From an uncultured Lachnospiraceae bacterium (GTDB lineage Bacteria > Bacillota > Clostridia > Lachnospirales > Lachnospiraceae): a stretch of 41,542 nucleotides of DNA. The stretch spans positions 1-41,542 of the forward strand of contig CAJJYZ010000019.1 of assembly GCA_905197485.1 (NCBI GenBank), read 5' to 3'. The translations under genes and the position numbers were made by a program. Of this stretch, positions 7,662 through 14,850 are shown one piece after another (within the stretch, counting starts at the first letter, position 1; each line of letters starts with the position of its first letter). The notes under the pieces were generated by a model. It worked only from the letters and a program-made list of their open reading frames with translations. It had not been told where the DNA came from and made no database searches.

Positions 7662-10346
7662 ATGCGAAAAAGACTAACAAAAATGCTGATTACATTTGCA
7701 TTAGCCTTAACATTCCTATTAGGCAGCAGTGGATTCGCACTGGCAGCAGAAACTGAAACATATATTCACACAGAGTCCATGGAGATTCGTATCGAAGGAA
7801 AGACTGGCTTACGTACCATTGCCTCCATCGACAAAAAGTATTACGAGCAATTCATAGAAAATGGGAAAAAGGTAACCTATGGAACTGTCGCTGTTCCGGC
7901 AAGCGCTCTGGAAGCAGATGGAAGAGAATTGGTTATCGGAGGAAGTTACAAACTTAATGGGAAATCTTATAGTGCACTGACGATTCCGGCGGAAAAGAAC
8001 TGGAAAACGACGGAAGATAAACTTTACTTTACAGGAGTTTTGACAGGAATCAGCGGTTCCGGATTCAATACCAGATATGCGGTCAGAGCGTACATCACTG
8101 TAGATGAAAAGACAACTTACGGCAACGTGTTGGCACAATCGTCCTATGTAACCGCTCAGAAGATGCTGCAGTCGCAGGAGACGACTTCCGAAGACAGAGC
8201 ATGGCTTGCGAAAAACATCCTGGATGCTTGTGATGATGCGAAAAAAGTAACGCAACAGACTTTGACGATTACGGCAGAACAAGTGAAAAACGGTACGTAT
8301 GAATTAGGAGCTACTTCCAAGGTAAGAAACTACAAAAACATTATGATTGATAGTTCGGTACAGGATGCAGAAATTATCCTGGACAATCTGCGGGTGAGAA
8401 ACCTGGAAGTTTCCGCAGAAGCGAATTGTACGATTACTGCGGACAATACTTCTTTTGACACGATTTCTAAGAAGCTTGCCGGAGCAAGAGGAGAAAGCGG
8501 GAATGTAGTGTTGAATCTGGGAACCGGTTCTTCGGTTGCAAAGCTTTCCGCGGCAAGTAATCTGACCGTAAACGGCGCCTTGAAGGTCGCAGAGGTTACG
8601 GTAGATACGCCGGTAACAAATTTTGTCATCAACGTGCCTGCGGAAGAATTGAACGTATCGAAACAGGCAGGAGGTTCCAATATCATTGTCAACAGCAACA
8701 TTGAAAACGCCACATTGAATGGCACAGATTCTACAATAAGCGGAACCGGAAAACTGGACAAGGTGCAGGATAATGGAAACAATCATGTGGATATCGAAAT
8801 CGGCGAAGACCTGTCGGCAAATGAAATCATATCCGTAGAAGTGCGCGGAATGAATCGCATGGTGGTAACGCTTGCAAAGGAGACGGAGAAGGTGTTGACG
8901 GTAGATGACATGACAATTTTCTGCCATGGCGGAAAGGACATGACGATTCTGAAAGTGGAGACAACGAACCGCAAAGTGTATACGGTTACGACATCTGTTT
9001 TTGCAAAAGATGATACCTATACATTCTCGATTGAAATAGACGGAAAGATTATCCAGAAGGAGTTCAGTTATAAGGTGGATTGCCCGACGGTAAGCAATGC
9101 GACCGTATTGCGAAGCGAAGAGACAAGAGCCGAATTTGACCTTTTTGATGTAGATGATGGAGGTTACGTTTACGTATACATTCCGGGACATACGCAGACT
9201 GGCAGAAATGAGACGGAACTGCCATCGGTGGAGACTGTCAAAAAAGGATATAAAGAAGCAATCTCTGTAGGATTTAATAAAGTACTGCTCCGAGGGCTGG
9301 ACGCGGGAATTTCTTATCCATTATATTATGTGCTGGAAGCGTATGATGGAAGAACTTCTGATGTTTTCGGACCGCTCACAATCAATGGGACTGTGGAGGA
9401 AGAGCCGAATATTTCCCCTGTCTATGAGATTGTATCTGTAAGCGAAAAACCTCGGAATACAATTACCATCCGTTTAAATCAAGCGCCGGAAGAAACATTG
9501 ACGCTGGATAATTTTTCATTCATTTGTCCGACCGGTTCAGAAATTACAACGGATAAAGCAACATTAAAAATAAGCGAAGACAGACTCGTATATACGATTG
9601 TTATTCCGGACAACTATTACCACAAAGATAACCAGTATGTTGCGAAGATTACGTTCTCAGACGGAACAGTCGCGAAGAAGAGATTTGAGGTGAAATATAA
9701 TCCGCCGGTAACAACACTTCATAAAGTGGAGCGTATTGCGGAAGACAAAGTGCGGTATACGTTCACATCGGATAAAGAAGGCGTATTCTACTTTGGGACA
9801 TATAATTTTAATGGCGAGTATGGAAGTGAAAATAACACACCGACGGCAGAGCAGATTCTAAATGGAGAAGTGATTTCTATCAAGAAACAGATGTACAGCG
9901 GAAGTAATTCTGTAGAAATACCATACAATGGAAAAGACAAAGACTGGTTTGCGATTCACGTCGATGCTTATGGAAACTATGCAAATTATACAGAACACGA
10001 TAAAATTCCGGCCTATGTTCCACCGAAGCCGGAGGAATCCGAACTCGCAATTGAATCAGTTGTATATAACAAAGACTATTCCGGAAGTATGAGCACTTGT
10101 CTGGATATTACATTTACAACATCGATTGATGAACTTCCAATGCAGGAACTCATAAGTTTTGAAGTCATTAGCGGAAGTTCCGTAGGAAAATTGTTGCTGG
10201 AAAGAAGCTTTCTGGATAGTGAACAGAAGGTTCTGAGAATCCGTTCGTTGAATATGGCATTTAAACCGGGAACATATAAAATCAGTATGTACGTTTACAA
10301 AGATGGAATTCCGAAAAAAGTAGCAAAAGAATTCGTAATTGACTAA
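7662..10346 (+). CDS. large secreted beta-rich surface protein
   Basis: This 894-residue protein has a Sec signal peptide (basic MRKR, hydrophobic core about 8-26, likely cleavage after the ALA near 26-28). Residues 31-170 resemble a domain often seen in clostridial exported proteins: a GLRTIASIDKKYYEQF strand, GTVAVPASAL, then YAVRAYITVDEKTTYGNVLAQSSYV. Residues 200-370 contain a repetitive, Asn/Val-rich stretch suggestive of a beta-helix or stacked strands, and the C-terminal 500 residues look like several Ig-like or fibronectin-like modules. No LPXTG anchor or SLH domain was seen. AAGGAG at 7649-7654 supports the start. A hairpin follows at 10350-10384. The function is unknown; adhesion or wall binding is only a guess. 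Confidence 0.75.
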   Translation: MRKRLTKMLITFALALTFLLGSSGFALAAETETYIHTESMEIRIEGKTGLRTIASIDKKYYEQFIENGKKVTYGTVAVPASALEADGRELVIGGSYKLNGKSYSALTIPAEKNWKTTEDKLYFTGVLTGISGSGFNTRYAVRAYITVDEKTTYGNVLAQSSYVTAQKMLQSQETTSEDRAWLAKNILDACDDAKKVTQQTLTITAEQVKNGTYELGATSKVRNYKNIMIDSSVQDAEIILDNLRVRNLEVSAEANCTITADNTSFDTISKKLAGARGESGNVVLNLGTGSSVAKLSAASNLTVNGALKVAEVTVDTPVTNFVINVPAEELNVSKQAGGSNIIVNSNIENATLNGTDSTISGTGKLDKVQDNGNNHVDIEIGEDLSANEIISVEVRGMNRMVVTLAKETEKVLTVDDMTIFCHGGKDMTILKVETTNRKVYTVTTSVFAKDDTYTFSIEIDGKIIQKEFSYKVDCPTVSNATVLRSEETRAEFDLFDVDDGGYVYVYIPGHTQTGRNETELPSVETVKKGYKEAISVGFNKVLLRGLDAGISYPLYYVLEAYDGRTSDVFGPLTINGTVEEEPNISPVYEIVSVSEKPRNTITIRLNQAPEETLTLDNFSFICPTGSEITTDKATLKISEDRLVYTIVIPDNYYHKDNQYVAKITFSDGTVAKKRFEVKYNPPVTTLHKVERIAEDKVRYTFTSDKEGVFYFGTYNFNGEYGSENNTPTAEQILNGEVISIKKQMYSGSNSVEIPYNGKDKDWFAIHVDAYGNYANYTEHDKIPAYVPPKPEESELAIESVVYNKDYSGSMSTCLDITFTTSIDELPMQELISFEVISGSSVGKLLLERSFLDSEQKVLRIRSLNMAFKPGTYKISMYVYKDGIPKKVAKEFVID

Positions 10347-10349
10347 TGG

Positions 10350-10384
10350 AAAAGGACTTGGGAGAATTGCTGCCAGGTCCTTTT
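10350..10384 (+). terminator. intrinsic terminator after the surface protein
   Basis: Arms 10350-10361 and 10373-10384 form a 12-bp stem with one G-T pair and an 11-base loop. The 3' arm ends in TTTT. The T tail is short, so read-through into the kinase-like gene is likely. Confidence 0.6.
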
Positions 10385-10406
10385 CGACAAGGAAAGGAAA
10401 AAGTTT

Positions 10407-11111
10407 ATGCGGTATCAAATTGCAGGATGTATCACAGAATATACTCCGATTTATGAGATGTTGCGGCAGAAGATGAAACCGTATCTGTATGACAAAGAAG
10501 GTGAGACGAAGATTACGCTTCGCCTGACAGACGAGTTTTGTGAAAGAAAGCAGAAAGAGCAGCCGCACTTAACCGTTTCCCAGTGTGAATATATATTTGC
10601 AGGAAATCAGTTTTACCGAAAGTTTCTTCTGCAAGGAGGATTTATGTTACATGCATCCGCTGTGGAAGTCGATGGCAAAGCCTACCTGTTTTCGGCGGAC
10701 AGCGGCACAGGAAAGTCTACGCACGCGAAACAATGGCAGTCATATTTTGGAGAAGAACGTGCGCTCATTCTCAACGACGATAAACCGGCGGTTCGAAAGG
10801 AAAAAGAAGGGTGGTTTGCCTATGGTACGCCCTTTAGCGGAAAAACGGATGAGAACTTAAATCGGAGGGCAGAGCTTCAGGGAATTTGCATGATTGAACA
10901 GGGAGAGACGAATGAGATTCATCAGATTTCTGCCGGGGAGGCGATTCCCCTTCTGATGCAGCAGACGATTGTGCCGGAAGAATGCGAGTCTGCCGGAATG
11001 CTGCTCACTTATCTGGATAGTCTGCTGAAGGAAGTGCCTATCTATCGCATGCGGTGTACGATTTCGACAGAAGCTGCAAAGATGGCATACGAAAAAATGA
11101 AAGGAAAGTAA
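10407..11111 (+). CDS. HPr kinase-like P-loop protein, probable peptide-modifying kinase
   Basis: This 234-residue protein resembles the catalytic half of HPr kinase/phosphorylase and the related kinases found in lasso and other RiPP loci. It shows MLHASAVEVDGKAYLFSADSGTGKST at about 80-105 with P-loop Lys103, then LILNDDKPAVR near 120-130 as the acidic metal-binding strand and TPFSGKTDENLN near 141-152. It lacks the N-terminal domain of true HprK (about 310 residues). The PTS HPr in this window has Arg at position 46, so HPr is an unlikely substrate. It lies 3 bases ahead of the PqqD-like gene. GGAAAGGA at 10391-10398 supports the start. Kinases of this type can phosphorylate a peptide side chain, as in paeninodin. 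Confidence 0.72.
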   Translation: MRYQIAGCITEYTPIYEMLRQKMKPYLYDKEGETKITLRLTDEFCERKQKEQPHLTVSQCEYIFAGNQFYRKFLLQGGFMLHASAVEVDGKAYLFSADSGTGKSTHAKQWQSYFGEERALILNDDKPAVRKEKEGWFAYGTPFSGKTDENLNRRAELQGICMIEQGETNEIHQISAGEAIPLLMQQTIVPEECESAGMLLTYLDSLLKEVPIYRMRCTISTEAAKMAYEKMKGK

Positions 11112-11114
11112 ATC

Positions 11115-11381
11115 ATGAGAATAAAAGAAGGATTTATGATGAGAGAAGTGGCGGGAAAATATGTAGTTGTTCCTGTCGGAGTTGGAACTTATTCGTTCAA
11201 AGGGATGATTCAGATGAATCGACTCGGAGCGTTTTTATGGGAACAATTGAAGGAAGAACAAACAAAAGAAGAATTAACTGCAAAAATATTGGAACGATAT
11301 GATGTGGATTCTGTGCAAGCGGAACAGGACGTAGAGACGTTTACGACACAACTTTTGGATGCCGGAATTTTGGAGAGATAA
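11115..11381 (+). CDS. PqqD family protein (peptide-recognition element)
   Basis: The 88-residue length and pattern fit the PqqD/RRE fold: MREVAGKYVVVPVG forms the first strands, then MIQMNRLGAFLWEQLKEEQTKEEL and a helical end with VETFTTQLLDAGIL. PqqD-like proteins bind leader peptides and present them to modifying enzymes. The gene starts 3 bases after the kinase-like gene and its TAA is one base from the ATG of the peptidase-like gene, so the three are almost certainly one translation unit. This points to a peptide substrate for the locus. The precursor itself is not certain. Confidence 0.85.
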   Translation: MRIKEGFMMREVAGKYVVVPVGVGTYSFKGMIQMNRLGAFLWEQLKEEQTKEELTAKILERYDVDSVQAEQDVETFTTQLLDAGILER

Positions 11382-11382
11382 C

Positions 11383-11847
11383 ATGGAACATTCTGTCGAA
11401 AAGACATTGGAACAAATTCTAATGGAAAAAGGGGAACTTCTAACAGCGGCAGCCGGTGTCAGTATGCTGCCATGTATCCGGGCGCAGAAGGATGTGCTGC
11501 ATCTCGCAAAAGTGACAGAACCGCTGAAAGTGTATGATATCATTTTGTATCGAAGAAAAAATAAGACTCTGATTCTGCATCGGATTCTAAACATTCTGGA
11601 TTCCGGATATGTACTTTGTGGGGACAATCAGTCTGCCTTGGAATATGGGATACAGGAATCCCAGATTTTGGGTGTGTTACGTGGCTTTTATAGGGATGGA
11701 CGCTATATTGACTGCCGGACAAATCGCTTATATCTGGCATATGTAAAGGTTTGGTGTCATTCATTAAGAGTGAGAAGAAGATTACTTTATACGATGAATT
11801 TAGGGAAAAGGGGCTGGAATAAAATAACATGCAGGAAAAAGAATTAA
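11383..11847 (+). CDS. S24/S26 family (signal-peptidase-like) protein
   Basis: The start at 11383 (154 residues) is chosen because GGAG at 11372-11375 is correctly spaced and the ATG is one base after the pqqD-like stop; an upstream in-frame ATG at 11359 lies inside that gene. Signal peptidase motifs are visible: GVSMLPCI near 26-33 with the probable catalytic Ser, PLKVYDIILYRR (the box after the Ser), LILHRI and CGDNQSALE. No N-terminal membrane helix is evident, unlike housekeeping type I signal peptidases; only a basic, moderately hydrophobic C-terminal tail is present. It may cut a leader peptide before export. It overlaps the ABC transporter gene by 19 bases. Confidence 0.75.
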   Translation: MEHSVEKTLEQILMEKGELLTAAAGVSMLPCIRAQKDVLHLAKVTEPLKVYDIILYRRKNKTLILHRILNILDSGYVLCGDNQSALEYGIQESQILGVLRGFYRDGRYIDCRTNRLYLAYVKVWCHSLRVRRRLLYTMNLGKRGWNKITCRKKN

Positions 11848-13469
11848 AGACAATACGCTGGATATATCGCTACTGTAAGAAATATATGTGGGCGGTATCT
11901 CTGCTTGCGGGAATCAGCGCCTTACTTGCAGGAAGCTTTATTCTGCTTGCCCTTGTTTCCAGTCGGATTCTGGACATTGCGTCGGGAGCGGCAGACGGCT
12001 CCTTTCTCCGATATACTGGACTATTAGTATTCATCATCGGTTCTCAGGCGTTTCTTAGTATTTTGAACAGTAATCTGCGTGTACGGATTTCCGGAAAAAT
12101 AGAAATTCGCTTGAAAGAAGTCGTGTTTTCCTCGCTTTTAGAAAAGTCTTATCTTGCAGTTACAAAGTTTCATTCCGGAGAAATCATGAATCGTCTGACA
12201 AGCGACATCGATATCCTTGTTAACGGAATTGTCGGGATGATTCCACAGGTGATTTCTCTCGGCACAAAGCTGATTGCTGGATTATTTGTATTATTTCAGA
12301 TTGACTTTTCCTTTACGCTGCTGATTCTGTCAATCGGGGTCCTTATCTGTATATGCAGTAGAGTTTATAGCCGCAGATTCCGCCATCTTCATAAAGAAGT
12401 GCAGGAATATTCGGGCAGAGTCCGCTCCTTTTTGCAAGAATGCATCGAAAATTTGATTGTCATGAAATCTTTTTCTAACGAATCTTGGATTCAGGAAAAG
12501 CTGGAAGTTCATCAGCAGGAATACTATCGGAAGAAGCTGAGGAAAAACGCTGTCAGTAATTTGGCGAATACAACCATGTACGTTATGTTCACTACGGGAT
12601 ATTACGCAGCTTTGGTATGGGGAGCCATACAGATTGCGAAAGGTGTGTTAACATTTGGCACGCTCACTGCATTTCTTCAGATTATCGGCCAGATTCGTAC
12701 GCCTTTCCGCAACCTCTCTGGCTTACTTCCCCAATACTATAGTATGATTGGTTCGGCGGAACGTCTGATGGAGCTGGAGATGTTACCTGATGAAAAGTGT
12801 GGAACAAAGCTTTTAAATCGTGAGGCGTTTTATGAAGAAATGGATGCGATTGTTTTTGAAAACGTTTCCTTTTCTTATGAAGAAGGAGAAGTGTTACATG
12901 ACTTTTCTGCCCGGATTGAAAAAGGATGCCTGACTGCAATTGCAGGAACTTCCGGAAAAAGAAAGAGCACGATGATGAAACTTCTTTTGGGATTGATTTC
13001 TTGCGATAAAGGGAACATTTATTTTGAGAGAAACCAGAGAGAAAACATTTCTTTGGATGCGGGAAGCAGGGATTTGTTTGCCTATGTTCCACAAGGAAAT
13101 TTTATCCTCTCGGGTACGATTCGTGACAATATTGCGTTTTCGAATCAAGAAGCAACGGAAGAAAAGATTATAGATGCAGCGAAAACCGCCTGTATCTGGA
13201 ATGTCATTCAAGAACTTCCGCAGGGGCTTGACACCATTTTAAAAGAGCGTGGGGCCGGTCTGTCAGAAGGACAAGTGCAGAGAATTGCAATTGCACGAGC
13301 TGTCTTAAGCGAAGCGCCAATTCTACTCTTAGATGAATGCACCTCGTCTTTAGATGAAGAAACAGAAAAACAGGTATTGAAGAATCTGAAAAAATTACCA
13401 AAAACTATCCTGTGCATTTCCCATAGAACTGCGGCATTCGACAGTTGCGATGCGAGAATAGAAATCTAA
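11829..13469 (+). CDS. ABC exporter, fused permease and ATPase, altered Walker A
   Basis: This 546-residue half-transporter has a six-helix exporter-type membrane domain (about 1-310) and a nucleotide-binding domain (about 335-546). The signature LSEGQVQRIAIARA starts at residue 478, Walker B ILLLDE is at 498-503 and the H-loop His is residue 532. The Walker A reads AGTSGKRKST (372-381), with Arg378 where Gly is nearly invariant; the codon AGA (12960-12962) is one transition away from GGA. There is no N-terminal C39 peptidase domain, which fits the separate peptidase-like gene upstream. The likely role is export of the product of the PqqD locus. Activity could be reduced, or the protein could pair with another half. 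Confidence 0.85.
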   Translation: MQEKELKTIRWIYRYCKKYMWAVSLLAGISALLAGSFILLALVSSRILDIASGAADGSFLRYTGLLVFIIGSQAFLSILNSNLRVRISGKIEIRLKEVVFSSLLEKSYLAVTKFHSGEIMNRLTSDIDILVNGIVGMIPQVISLGTKLIAGLFVLFQIDFSFTLLILSIGVLICICSRVYSRRFRHLHKEVQEYSGRVRSFLQECIENLIVMKSFSNESWIQEKLEVHQQEYYRKKLRKNAVSNLANTTMYVMFTTGYYAALVWGAIQIAKGVLTFGTLTAFLQIIGQIRTPFRNLSGLLPQYYSMIGSAERLMELEMLPDEKCGTKLLNREAFYEEMDAIVFENVSFSYEEGEVLHDFSARIEKGCLTAIAGTSGKRKSTMMKLLLGLISCDKGNIYFERNQRENISLDAGSRDLFAYVPQGNFILSGTIRDNIAFSNQEATEEKIIDAAKTACIWNVIQELPQGLDTILKERGAGLSEGQVQRIAIARAVLSEAPILLLDECTSSLDEETEKQVLKNLKKLPKTILCISHRTAAFDSCDARIEI

Positions 13470-13520
13470 ATTGTGCGTTTTCGACAAAAATCTCGCTCTA
13501 TTTTCGTGGAATATTGCAAC

Positions 13521-13549
13521 TTGTATATAGAGTTCCGATATGTTATAGT
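13521..13549 (+). promoter_or_regulatory. sigma-A-type promoter of the PTS operon
   Basis: TTGTAT (13521-13526), 17-base spacer, TATAGT (13544-13549), with a TG one base upstream of the -10. It gives a leader of about 155 bases ahead of the antiterminator gene. Confidence 0.7.
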
Positions 13550-13573
13550 GAATATACAATCGAGAGTACAGAA

Positions 13574-13608
13574 AATAGTGTGTTACTGGTAAGCAGGCAT
13601 GAACTATT
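13574..13608 (+). promoter_or_regulatory. RAT element (BglG/LicT-type antiterminator binding site)
   Basis: The segment contains GTGTTACTG and CAGGCATGAAC in the order and spacing of LicT/GlcT-type RNA antiterminator targets, closed by AATAGT (13574-13579) pairing with ACTATT (13603-13608). It sits in the leader of a gene for a BglG-type antiterminator, implying autoregulation. I see no strong terminator overlapping it; a weak hairpin (13615-13658) and a T7 run (13679-13685) lie downstream. Confidence 0.7.
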
Positions 13609-13712
13609 CGGCAATCCAATGAAGGCTTAGTGTATCGATATATATGTTGATAATTGGAGAAGCAGATATGTTTGTGTCTTTTTTTATTGAGAAATGAAAG
13701 GTTTTTTGATTC

Positions 13713-14531
13713 ATGTATCAAATTATAAAAGTGTTGAACAACAATGTCTTTCTTGCGAAGCACGAGGAAGGCGAACGGGTTTTGATGGGAAAAGGCATAG
13801 GCTTTGGGAAGAAGCCGGGCGATAGATTTTCTGCCATCGAAGGAGCGAAGATTTACACGCTGGCAGCCGATGAGAATACGCATTCGGCAATCAATACGGT
13901 GAAGAGTATTGACCCGAAATATCTGGAAGCGGCCGGATGGTTGATTGATGAGGCGAAGCTCGTGTTCGGGAGCGTCAATCCGGATATCTTGATTCCGCTG
14001 GCGGACCATATCGCATTCGCGGCGAAACGGGCGGATGAGAATATCCATATCCCTAATCCGTTTATTGCGGATATTAAGGCGTTATTCGGAAAAGAGTATA
14101 CGGTTGTTTTAAAGAGCCGGGAAGCCATCGAGAAGATGACCGGCTATCGGATTACGGAGGATGAGGTTGGATTTATCGCACTCCATATTCATTCCGGGTT
14201 ATCGGATACGCAAGTGTCAGAGACACTCCGCATCACACAGATTATTGATGCGTGTATTTTAAATATAGAAGAGATGTTGAACCAGAGCATCAGCCGGGAA
14301 TCTCTTGGCGGCATGCGTCTGATGAGCCATCTGTATTATATGATTGCAAGGGCAAAGGCAAAGGAAAAGCTCAACATTGACTTGAATCGTTTTGTGGAAG
14401 AAAACTATGCGAAAGCAGGAATGGTTGCGCGTCAAATCTGCCGCTATATCGAGCAGAAGCTGGAGATACCGATTATGAAAGAAGAAGAGGGATTTCTGGC
14501 GGTACATATTCAGACCATCATTCTTCCATGA
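13713..14531 (+). CDS. BglG/LicT/GlcT-type PRD transcription antiterminator
   Basis: This 272-residue protein binds a RAT hairpin in nascent mRNA and prevents termination; PTS phosphorylation of conserved His residues controls it. Residues 1-55 are the co-antiterminator RNA-binding domain (YQIIKVLNNNVFLA, then GKGIGFGKKPGD). PRD1 spans about 65-170 with LADHIAFAAKR, and PRD2 about 175-272 with LMSHLYYMIARAKA. The RAT element in its own leader and the ptsH-ptsI-crr-ptsG genes downstream suggest that it controls the whole PTS operon, a role like GlcT. I see only a weak ribosome-binding site (GAAAGG about 12 bases upstream). Sugar specificity is not proved by sequence. Confidence 0.9.
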   Translation: MYQIIKVLNNNVFLAKHEEGERVLMGKGIGFGKKPGDRFSAIEGAKIYTLAADENTHSAINTVKSIDPKYLEAAGWLIDEAKLVFGSVNPDILIPLADHIAFAAKRADENIHIPNPFIADIKALFGKEYTVVLKSREAIEKMTGYRITEDEVGFIALHIHSGLSDTQVSETLRITQIIDACILNIEEMLNQSISRESLGGMRLMSHLYYMIARAKAKEKLNIDLNRFVEENYAKAGMVARQICRYIEQKLEIPIMKEEEGFLAVHIQTIILP

Positions 14532-14568
14532 TGATAAATAAAAAAACAAAGAAAAAGGAGAAAAAAAC

Positions 14569-14826
14569 ATGAAAACATTTGAGTACACAATTAAAGATGA
14601 ATTAGGAATCCACGCAAGACCGGCAGGAATGCTTGCAAAAGAAGGAAAGAACTATAAAAGTACAGTTACAATTACAAAAGCCGGAAAATCAGCAGAAATC
14701 ACAAGATTATTAGCTGTAATGTCTTTGGGTGTAAAATGTGGTGAGACAGTAGAAGTTTCTGTAGAAGGTGAAGACGAAGAGACAGCTTTTGAAGAAGTAA
14801 AAGCATTCTTTGAAGCAAATTTATAA
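14569..14826 (+). CDS. ptsH: phosphocarrier protein HPr with Arg at position 46
   Basis: HPr passes phosphate from Enzyme I to the sugar-specific IIA proteins. The 85-residue length and GIHARPAG motif with phospho-acceptor His15 are typical. The region around the regulatory site reads SAEITRLLAVMSLGVKCG, placing Arg at position 46, where Bacillus-type HPr has the Ser phosphorylated by HPr kinase to drive CcpA-dependent repression. Thr45 is adjacent. Transfer through His15 should be normal, but Ser46 control is absent in this copy. The AGGAG ribosome-binding site is strong, and the gene sits between the antiterminator gene and ptsI. Confidence 0.95.
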   Translation: MKTFEYTIKDELGIHARPAGMLAKEGKNYKSTVTITKAGKSAEITRLLAVMSLGVKCGETVEVSVEGEDEETAFEEVKAFFEANL

Positions 14827-14850
14827 GATTGATAAATGGTGGAAGAAGCA

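Noticed and set aside
8304..9191. Long minus-strand reading frame (295 codons) and another inside the surface-protein gene
   Set aside because: It lies fully opposite a well-supported gene with signal peptide and ribosome-binding site, encodes a Cys/Arg/His-rich sequence typical of antisense shadows, and has no ribosome-binding site or recognisable motif.
10407..11111. True HPr kinase/phosphorylase for carbon catabolite control
   Set aside because: It is shorter, lacks the N-terminal HprK domain, sits in a PqqD/exporter unit, and the HPr encoded in the window has no Ser46.
5992..13469. Lasso peptide cluster
   Set aside because: The kinase, nucleotidyltransferase, PqqD and exporter fit, but there is no asparagine-synthetase-like cyclase or transglutaminase-like leader peptidase, and no precursor with a lasso-type core.
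13615..13685. Terminator of the RAT switch
   Set aside because: The best stem (13615-13620 with 13653-13658 plus an inner stem) is AT-rich and the T7 run lies about 20 bases further on, so it is not a convincing intrinsic terminator.
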